The notes under the pieces: model-generated | Seen by the model: the letters and a program-made list of their open reading frames with translations, nothing else | Databases searched by the model: none | Told to the model about the DNA's origin: nothing | Source: Candidatus Kapaibacterium sp. | GTDB lineage: Bacteria > Bacteroidota > Ignavibacteria > Kapaibacteriales > UBA2268 | DNA: 11,355 nucleotides | Assembly: GCA_028691175.1 (NCBI GenBank) | Contig: JAQUZU010000024.1 | Span: forward strand, 1 to 11,355 | Direction of reading: 5' to 3' | Position numbers and translations under genes: made by a program | In this document: positions 6,489 to 11,355 of the stretch, piece by piece | Position numbering within the stretch: the first letter of the stretch is position 1 | How the letters are laid out: every line of letters begins with the position of its first letter

Positions 6489-7958
6489 ATGCAAGACAAC
6501 AAAATTCTTGAAACCGGAATCACTTACGACGACGTACTGCTTGTGCCGGCGTATTCGGAGGTTTTGCCGTGTGCAACCAAACTGAACACGCATCTTACCC
6601 GCGATATCTCTCTGAATATTCCGTTGGTGAGTGCCGCGATGGATACAGTAACCGAGTATGCAACCGCAATCGCGATGGCTCGCGAGGGCGGAATCGGCGT
6701 AATTCACAAAAATATGTCGATCGAGCAGCAAGCCGAGCAAGTCGACCGCGTGAAACGTTCTGAAAGCGGAATGATTCAAAAACCGATCACGCTCACCGGC
6801 GACAAATTAATCAAAGATGCAATCGCGATAATGGGGAAATTCCATATTTCGGGTATTCCGATTGTAGATGATTGCGGTAAGCTTATCGGCATAGTTACGA
6901 ATCGCGATTTGCGTTTCAATCCGGATCCGAACAAGTGCGTTTCTGAGATTATGACGAACGACGAACTTTATACTGCGCCGCTCGGAACCACGCTCGAAGA
7001 AGCCGAATTTCTCTTGCAGAAATACAGAATCGAAAAATTGCCGGTGGTCGATGAAAATATGACGCTCAAAGGGCTGATTACTTTCAAGGATATTCAGAAG
7101 AAAAAGAAGCACCCGAATGCAGCAAAAGATTCACTCGGTCGCCTGATTGTAGGCGCCGCAATCGGCATCGCCCCAAACACGATGGAACGCGTTATTGCGC
7201 TCGAAGCCGCCGGAGTAGATATAGTTTTCCTCGATACAGCACACGCACACACGAAAACCGTAATCGGAATGCTGAAAGAAGTAAAATCGAAATTCCCGAA
7301 CCTGCCGGTTATCGTCGGTAATATCGTAACGGGCGAAGCCGCAGCCGCATTGATTGCGGCAGGTGCAGACGGACTAAAAGTCGGAATAGGCCCCGGCTCG
7401 ATTTGCACAACGAGAATTATTGCCGGAGTCGGCGTGCCGCAACTTACTGCAGTGATGAACGTCAGCGAAGTTGCGCGAAAACACAATGTTCCGGTAATTG
7501 CGGACGGCGGAATAAAGCAAACCGGCGATGTTGCGAAAGCACTTGCTGCCGGAGCCGACACGGTTATGATCGGTTCGATGTTCGCAGGCCACGAGGAAAG
7601 TCCGGGCGAAAAAATCATGTATGAAGGCAGAGCGTATAAAATGTATCGCGGAATGGGTTCCGCCGGTGCGATGATGGAAGGCTCCGCCGATCGCTATTTC
7701 CAAGATATGGAAGACGGAATCAGCAAACTCGTTCCGGAGGGAATCGAGGGGCGCGTACCGTTCAAAGGCAGTATTTATGATACGATTTATCAGATTATTG
7801 GCGGACTGCATTCGTCAATGGGCTATTGCGGCTGCGAAAATATCGAGCAGTTCAAGACCAAGACACGATTTATCAAAATCACCGTTGCCGGACTGAAAGA
7901 ATCTCATCCGCACGACGTGCAGATTACGAAAGAATCATCGAACTATTTCGCAAAATAA
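6489..7958 (+). CDS. guaB: Inosine-5'-monophosphate dehydrogenase
   Basis: Oxidises IMP to XMP with NAD+, the committed step of guanine nucleotide synthesis, in the cytoplasm as a tetramer or octamer. The 489-residue length is normal. The N-terminal part of the barrel (TYDDVLLVPAYSEVLP, 12-27) is followed by two CBS domains (about 95-145 and 152-205), which in this family bind purine nucleotides and tune activity. The barrel then resumes. Visible key residues are Asp249 in LDTAHAH, the catalytic loop GPGSICTTR with Cys306, ADGG (338-341), GSMFAG (362-367) and the flap ADRYFQ with Arg402-Tyr403. The NAD-site motif reads DTAHAH rather than the usual DTAHGH. A purine-rich GGTGGAAAA lies just before the ATG. 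It has its own promoter and terminator, so it is single-gene. Confidence 0.97.
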   Translation: MQDNKILETGITYDDVLLVPAYSEVLPCATKLNTHLTRDISLNIPLVSAAMDTVTEYATAIAMAREGGIGVIHKNMSIEQQAEQVDRVKRSESGMIQKPITLTGDKLIKDAIAIMGKFHISGIPIVDDCGKLIGIVTNRDLRFNPDPNKCVSEIMTNDELYTAPLGTTLEEAEFLLQKYRIEKLPVVDENMTLKGLITFKDIQKKKKHPNAAKDSLGRLIVGAAIGIAPNTMERVIALEAAGVDIVFLDTAHAHTKTVIGMLKEVKSKFPNLPVIVGNIVTGEAAAALIAAGADGLKVGIGPGSICTTRIIAGVGVPQLTAVMNVSEVARKHNVPVIADGGIKQTGDVAKALAAGADTVMIGSMFAGHEESPGEKIMYEGRAYKMYRGMGSAGAMMEGSADRYFQDMEDGISKLVPEGIEGRVPFKGSIYDTIYQIIGGLHSSMGYCGCENIEQFKTKTRFIKITVAGLKESHPHDVQITKESSNYFAK

Positions 7959-7980
7959 TATTTTATGATTATTTTTTACG

Positions 7981-8013
7981 GCAGGGGCGGATTTTTCCGC
8001 CCTTTGCTTTTTT
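7981..8013 (+). terminator. Rho-independent terminator of guaB
   Basis: GGGCGGA (7985-7991) pairs with TCCGCCC (7996-8002) around a TTTT loop. Outer bases GCA/TGC can extend the stem with a small bulge, and TTTTTT follows at 8008-8013. It lies just after the guaB stop. The hairpin is almost the same sequence as the one after the peptidase gene at 9285-9304. Confidence 0.85.
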
Positions 8014-8106
8014 GGAATATAGAAAAAATTCGACACTAAAAAAAAATTTGGTTCGTCGTTTAACAGATAAAAAATTAACGAAAATAATAAAGAAAACGAG
8101 AAAAAT

Positions 8107-9240
8107 ATGATAGAAATCGATATTGAAGAATTGCAGCGTCGCGATATGCCCGAAAAAGTCGAACTTCGCCTGCGCCAAGTAAAATTCAACATGGAAGACG
8201 AAATCAAAGCCGACGCGTTGGTAGTAACCAATTTGCCGAATATCAGATATTTAACGAACTTTTCCGGAAGTGCGGCTACGCTGTTTATTGCGTCAGATGC
8301 CGTCTATTTCGTAACCGATGACCGCTATGAAGAGCAGGTCAAACTCGAATTATTCCGCCTGCCGAATATGCGCGTATTTATTACTCGCGATCCATGGGCT
8401 TTGGTTAAAGACGGAACAATTTTAAAAGATATCGAGAGCATTGCATTCGAAGCAGACAAAATGTCGTACTACGAGGCAGTCCAACTCCGCAATTTGGTAA
8501 AACCAATTAAAATGAAACCGGCTTCGCGTCCCGTAGAACTCTATACTCTGGCGAAAACTCCGGAGGAAATCGGCTATATCGAGACTGCATGCCAAACTGC
8601 CGAAAAAGTATATGAAATTATTAAACCGATGATCAAAGTTGGTGCAATGGAAAATGATCTCGCCGCAGAAATCACTTATCAGGGCAGAAAACTCGGCTCG
8701 GAGGCTGATGCGTTCGACGTGATTTTTGTCAGCGGAGAGCGCGGCGCGCTTGTTCACGGCAAGCCGAGCAATAAGCGGATTGAGTCCGGCGACATTGTTT
8801 TGATGGATTTCGGCTGTGTGATTAACGGTTTTGTATCGGACATTTCCCGCACGGTTGCCGTCGAGAAAGCCACTGATGACCAGAAGCAAATGTATAAATT
8901 ACTCTATGCCGCTCAGCAGAAAGCAATTGAAGGAATTCGTCCGGGGGCAAACGGCAAAAATATTGACGCTTTGGCGCGAGACATGATTGCTGCAGCCGGC
9001 TATGGCGAATATTTCCAGCACTCGCTCGGGCACGGAATCGGACTTGTAGAACACGAAGCACCGATTTTGACTCACAGAATGACCGACCAGATTATTCCGG
9101 AGCATTGCGCTCTGGCTGTTGAGCCGGGCGTTTATCTGCCGAACAAATACGGAATGCGCGTAGAAGATGATGTCCTCGTCATCAAAGGCGGAACTCGCCT
9201 ACTGACTCACGCGTTGCCGGAACTTGAAATTGTAGGATAA
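8107..9240 (+). CDS. M24 family Xaa-Pro peptidase (aminopeptidase P / prolidase type)
   Basis: A dimetal hydrolase of the creatinase/prolidase ('pita-bread') fold that cleaves peptides at an X-Pro bond. The 377-residue length is usual. The N-terminal creatinase-like domain (about 15-145, with NLPNIRYLTNFSGS at 42-55) precedes the catalytic domain. All five metal ligands are present: Asp234 (LMDFG), Asp245 (VSDISRT), His309 (LGHGIGL), Glu339 (VEPGVY) and Glu353 (RVEDD). The substrate-site histidines His217 (VHGKP) and His316 (VEHEAP) are also present, so it should be active. It has no signal peptide and is likely cytoplasmic, recycling proline peptides. A second possible start is Met14 (ATG at 8146), where homologues commonly begin; the first ATG is kept because the frame is open and coding-like. 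Whether it prefers dipeptides or longer peptides cannot be told. Confidence 0.94.
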   Translation: MIEIDIEELQRRDMPEKVELRLRQVKFNMEDEIKADALVVTNLPNIRYLTNFSGSAATLFIASDAVYFVTDDRYEEQVKLELFRLPNMRVFITRDPWALVKDGTILKDIESIAFEADKMSYYEAVQLRNLVKPIKMKPASRPVELYTLAKTPEEIGYIETACQTAEKVYEIIKPMIKVGAMENDLAAEITYQGRKLGSEADAFDVIFVSGERGALVHGKPSNKRIESGDIVLMDFGCVINGFVSDISRTVAVEKATDDQKQMYKLLYAAQQKAIEGIRPGANGKNIDALARDMIAAAGYGEYFQHSLGHGIGLVEHEAPILTHRMTDQIIPEHCALAVEPGVYLPNKYGMRVEDDVLVIKGGTRLLTHALPELEIVG

Positions 9241-9242
9241 TC

Positions 9243-9275
9243 GAAAAGAAAAGCGGTTGCGGATTGATGCCGCAA
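9243..9275 (-). terminator. Candidate ispE terminator
   Basis: Read on the minus strand, TTGCGG (9275-9270) pairs with CCGCAA (9262-9257) around a seven-base loop. CCGC then TTTTCTTTTC (9252-9243) follows. This lies about 50 bases after the ispE stop codon. The T-run is interrupted and offset from the stem by four bases, so the call is weak. Confidence 0.3.
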
Positions 9276-9284
9276 TCAATCGCG

Positions 9285-9313
9285 GGGCGGATTTTTATCC
9301 GCCCTTATTTTTT
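9285..9313 (+). terminator. Rho-independent terminator of the Xaa-Pro peptidase gene
   Basis: GGGCGGAT (9285-9292) pairs perfectly with ATCCGCCC (9297-9304) around TTTT, followed by TTATTTTTTT. It lies between two converging genes. On the minus strand the sequence after the hairpin (GCGATTG) is not T-rich, so it should act mainly on plus-strand transcripts. Confidence 0.87.
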
Positions 9314-9322
9314 GAGAAAATC

Positions 9323-10162
9323 TTAAAACTTTCCGTGCAAAGTGCGGTAATTTCCAAAATAACGCAGCGAGGATTCGAGTTTTGCGTGGTCCGCAAAAAG
9401 TCCGAAACAGGTCGAGCCGCTGCCGGACATCGACGCAAAAAGCGCTCCGGAGGCATAAAGTTTCTCTACTATAAATCGAATTTCCGAGCAATTCGGCATC
9501 TCCGGATACATGAAATCATTGCGAAACATTAGCGGCATCAAGCGCGGAAATGCGGCAATACGCGGCAAAATATCGGCATATTTCGCCGGATCAAAGCAGA
9601 ATTTTCGTTTATCAAGTTCGGAGTAAGCCTTGCCGGTATTAACCGAGAAGCCCGGCGCAACAAGCAAAACTTCCCACGGGAGAGTGAAATCAAAGTATTC
9701 GAGGAGTTCGCCGCGCGAAGTGGCGATCGCAGTTCCCTCGCGAAGAAAAAACGGAATATCCGAGCCGAGCGAGCAAGCAATTTTATACATTGCGTCGTCG
9801 GCGTTTTTAATGCCGAAAAATTCCGCAAGCCCGAGCAGAGTAGTTGCGCAATCCGAACTTCCGCCGCCTAAGCCGCCGCCGGCGGGGATCGTCTTCGAGA
9901 GAGAAATCTTCACTCCGGCAGTGATTTTGAATTCATCGAGAAATAGGCGCGCCGCCTTATAGACGAGGTTCTGCTCCGGTGCGATGCCGAGGTCGACGTT
10001 GCATTCGAGCGAGAGGCAGTCTGCCGCTTCGAACACGATTTCGTCGTAAATCGGTACACGTGTCATAATGGAATTGATGTTGTGATAGCCGTCTTCGCGT
10101 TTTTCCAGTACTTGAAGTGCTAAATTTATCTTTGCCGGTGCTTTTAATGCTAATTTATTCAT
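9323..10162 (-). CDS. ispE: 4-diphosphocytidyl-2-C-methyl-D-erythritol kinase
   Basis: Phosphorylates CDP-methylerythritol with ATP, the fourth step of the non-mevalonate (MEP) isoprenoid pathway, in the cytoplasm. The 279-residue length is normal for this GHMP kinase. Visible motifs are KAPAKINLAL (7-16) with Lys11 matching E. coli Lys10, DGYHNI (24-29), the ATP loop PAGGGLGGGSSDCA (93-106), LGSDIPFF (132-139) with catalytic Asp135, and the C-terminal GHMP motif SGSGSTCFGLF (246-256). It is the only minus-strand gene in the window. It converges with the peptidase gene and diverges from the SEC59-like gene, with a 90-base shared upstream region. Its presence shows that the organism uses the MEP rather than the mevalonate route. 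Confidence 0.97.
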   Translation of the reverse strand: MNKLALKAPAKINLALQVLEKREDGYHNINSIMTRVPIYDEIVFEAADCLSLECNVDLGIAPEQNLVYKAARLFLDEFKITAGVKISLSKTIPAGGGLGGGSSDCATTLLGLAEFFGIKNADDAMYKIACSLGSDIPFFLREGTAIATSRGELLEYFDFTLPWEVLLVAPGFSVNTGKAYSELDKRKFCFDPAKYADILPRIAAFPRLMPLMFRNDFMYPEMPNCSEIRFIVEKLYASGALFASMSGSGSTCFGLFADHAKLESSLRYFGNYRTLHGKF

Positions 10163-10194
10163 AACTTTTTTGTATTTTTACGTACCTATATTTA

Positions 10195-10202
10195 CAAAGA
10201 TA
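10195..10202 (-). promoter_or_regulatory. -7 element of a probable ispE promoter
   Basis: On the minus strand this reads TATCTTTG, a full match to TAnnTTTG, placing the transcript start near 10188 with a leader of about 25 nt. No TTTG sits at the expected -33 spacing (TATT is there). Directly upstream, the minus-strand 13-mer AAAAAATTCCGTA (10213-10201) is identical to plus-strand 106-118 at the tRNA-Cys promoter, which supports the call. Confidence 0.5.
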
Positions 10203-10252
10203 CGGAATTTTTTGATTTTCAGAATAAACAAACAAAAAAATACGGGTAAAAT

Positions 10253-10930
10253 ATGAAGACCGATAACACGGCAAGGAATCTCAATTACACGCATGAACGT
10301 TATCGCAAGTGTATACATTTGTGTTCGCTTTCGATTCCGATTGTATATTCAATGACGGACAAAGAATTTGCACTTTGGGTGCTTGTACCGCTGATGGTAA
10401 TTTTTGTAGGGACGGATTTGCTCATGAAAGTCGTTCCGTGTTTGCGGCAGTTGGTTTTAACTGTTTTCGGCAGCATAATGCGTCCGCATGAACTGAAAAA
10501 CGAAATTGTGCTGAACGGTGCGAGTTGGGTATTGATTTCGGCGGTTTTTTGTGTGGCATTTTTACCGAAAATCGCTGCCGTAACCGGCTTTACCGTGCTG
10601 ATAATTTCCGATTCTTGTGCTGCACTTGTCGGGCGGATATACGGCAGGCACAAATGGTTTAAAACCAAGAGCCTCGAGGGTAGCACGGCATTTGTGGTGT
10701 CCGGGCTGATTTCGGTATATGCAATCGGGTTGCTGATAGACGCACCGTGGGCTTATTATGTGGCGATTACTCCGGCGACAATTGTCGCGGGCTTTGTCGA
10801 AGCCGTTTCCGGCGTGCTGAAGATTGACGATAATTTGAGCATTCCGATCAGTCTCGCGCTGATGCTTCTGCTGAACGACGTTATTCTAGCGCAATATTGG
10901 GGTGTCGAGATTTTGTCGCTGATGAAATAA
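10253..10930 (+). CDS. SEC59/dolichol-kinase-like integral membrane protein (COG0170 type)
   Basis: A 225-residue membrane protein with about six or seven hydrophobic segments and a cytoplasmic-type N-terminus with RYRKCIHL. The core motif of the CTP-dependent lipid kinase / phosphatidate-cytidylyltransferase-like family is present: ISDSCAALVGRIYGRHKW (118-135) with Asp120, Gly127 and Arg128, then TKSLEGSTAF (138-147). Later family positions are FVEA with Glu183 and DDNLSIP (192-198). Eukaryotic relatives phosphorylate dolichol, phytol or diacylglycerol; the bacterial members are poorly characterised, so the substrate is open. It is divergent from ispE with a 90-base gap, which fits a lipid or isoprenoid theme but does not prove it. 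The best promoter candidate is a weak -7 match, TATATTTA (10187-10194), without a -33 partner. No clear terminator precedes the cysS promoter. Confidence 0.8.
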   Translation: MKTDNTARNLNYTHERYRKCIHLCSLSIPIVYSMTDKEFALWVLVPLMVIFVGTDLLMKVVPCLRQLVLTVFGSIMRPHELKNEIVLNGASWVLISAVFCVAFLPKIAAVTGFTVLIISDSCAALVGRIYGRHKWFKTKSLEGSTAFVVSGLISVYAIGLLIDAPWAYYVAITPATIVAGFVEAVSGVLKIDDNLSIPISLALMLLLNDVILAQYWGVEILSLMK

Positions 10931-10931
10931 A

Positions 10932-10963
10932 TTTGTGTATATAGCAAAAAATCGCTATTTTTG
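10932..10963 (+). promoter_or_regulatory. Bacteroidota-type promoter of cysS
   Basis: TTTG (10932-10935), exactly 20 bases, then TATTTTTG (10956-10963): a full match to TTTG-N20-TAnnTTTG. It begins one base after the upstream stop codon. Transcription would start near 10970, giving a leader of about 57 nt. A weak hairpin, ATAGC/GCTAT, overlaps it and could end the upstream transcript. Confidence 0.75.
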
Positions 10964-11026
10964 TAAAATCAATAGTGATTCCTTTAAGATAATTAATCAA
11001 AATTCATATATAACTACATAACAACT

Positions 11027-11355
11027 ATGCAGATCAGATTGTATAATTCTCTGAGCCGAAAGGTGCAGAATTTCAGTCCGCTCAACGAGCAGGAAGTACG
11101 CATGTACTCTTGCGGCCCGACGGTCTATAATCATGCGCATATCGGCAATTTGCGCGCATTTCTTTTTGCGGATTTGATGCAGAGAGTGATGAAAAATGTC
11201 GGCGAATACGACGTAAAATGGGTAATGAACGTTACGAACATAGACGACAAAACTATTCGCGACTCTAAAGTCGGCAGTCTCGCGTGGCGTCCGGAAATGG
11301 GCGAGCAAACGGACGATCCGCTTGCAAATTTAAATAAATTCACGAAATATTATGA
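11027..11355 (+). CDS. cysS: Cysteinyl-tRNA synthetase, N-terminal part (cut by window end)
   Basis: Charges tRNA-Cys with cysteine. Only the first 109 codons are in the window; the frame is open to the last base. The start ATG gives MQIRLYNSLSRKV, the usual N-terminus of the family. Next comes MYSCGPTVYNHAHIGN (26-41), holding the zinc-ligand Cys29 and the class I HIGH-type signature HIGN (38-41), then VMNVTNIDDKTI (66-77), also a family motif. Later zinc ligands, the KMSKS loop and the anticodon-binding domain lie outside. It has its own promoter. The two tRNA-Cys genes it would act on are about 10.7 kb upstream in a separate unit. Confidence 0.95.
   Translation, partial: MQIRLYNSLSRKVQNFSPLNEQEVRMYSCGPTVYNHAHIGNLRAFLFADLMQRVMKNVGEYDVKWVMNVTNIDDKTIRDSKVGSLAWRPEMGEQTDDPLANLNKFTKYY

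Noticed and set aside
7094..7618. Long minus-strand open frame of 174 codons inside guaB
   Set aside because: Antisense shadow of a strongly conserved gene; low-complexity Ala/Pro/Thr/Ile translation with no family features.
7826..8110. Plus-strand open frame running out of the end of guaB into the intergenic region
   Set aside because: Overlaps conserved guaB coding in another frame and crosses the guaB terminator; ends in lysine-rich AT sequence.
10964..11026. T-box or other cysteine-responsive leader before cysS
   Set aside because: The leader is about 57 nt, with no T-box sequence, specifier stem or terminator hairpin.
1..11355. Mobile element, CRISPR array, prophage, toxin-antitoxin or defence island
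   Set aside because: No transposase, integrase, direct-repeat array, inverted-repeat ends or known defence domains; tRNA copies show no attachment-site duplication next to foreign genes.

Overview
The window reads as ordinary chromosomal DNA of a bacterium from the Bacteroidota/Chlorobiota/Kapabacteria (FCB) side of the tree. Four things support this. (i) Promoters have the Bacteroidota form TTTG-N20-TAnnTTTG, with two full matches upstream of tRNA-Cys and cysS. (ii) The large envelope protein has a PD40 propeller, a regulatory-like domain and OmpA modules, an architecture typical of this group. (iii) The elongation factor P carries an HRTPGNLRAF loop, which I remember from Chlorobi-type EF-P; this is memory, not a search. 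(iv) Shine-Dalgarno sequences are weak or absent. Phylum-level placement within FCB is inference.

Layout. 1-143: leader with a good promoter. 144-330: two almost identical tRNA-Cys genes. 365-928: efp, apparently read from the tRNA promoter and closed by a strong terminator. 979-1240: AT-rich intergenic stretch. 1241-3916: large periplasmic/outer-membrane PD40-OmpA protein with its own UUCG-loop terminator. 4051-6363: a two-gene unit of a small multidrug resistance (SMR) transporter, Gdx/SugE-like, and a large lipoprotein built of about six DUF4397-like repeats, starting at GTG. 6489-7958: guaB (IMP dehydrogenase). 8107-9240: M24 Xaa-Pro peptidase. 9323-10162 (minus strand): ispE. 10253-10930: SEC59/dolichol-kinase-like membrane enzyme, divergent from ispE. 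11027-end: the start of cysS, cut by the window edge.

How the genes relate. Most are unlinked housekeeping genes in separate transcription units, each with its own promoter and/or terminator. Three links can be seen: tRNA-Cys x2 with efp (translation), the SMR transporter with the repeat lipoprotein (15 nt apart, envelope), and the divergent ispE / polyprenol-or-lipid-kinase-like pair (isoprenoid/lipid theme). Two tRNA-Cys genes and cysS lie within 11 kb but in separate units.

I found no mobile element, CRISPR array, phage or defence locus, and no clearly new system. The items most worth following are the EF-P with Asn at the normally modified tip position, the PorE-like scaffold with two OmpA modules, the six-repeat lipoprotein, and identical sequence blocks shared between promoters at different loci.
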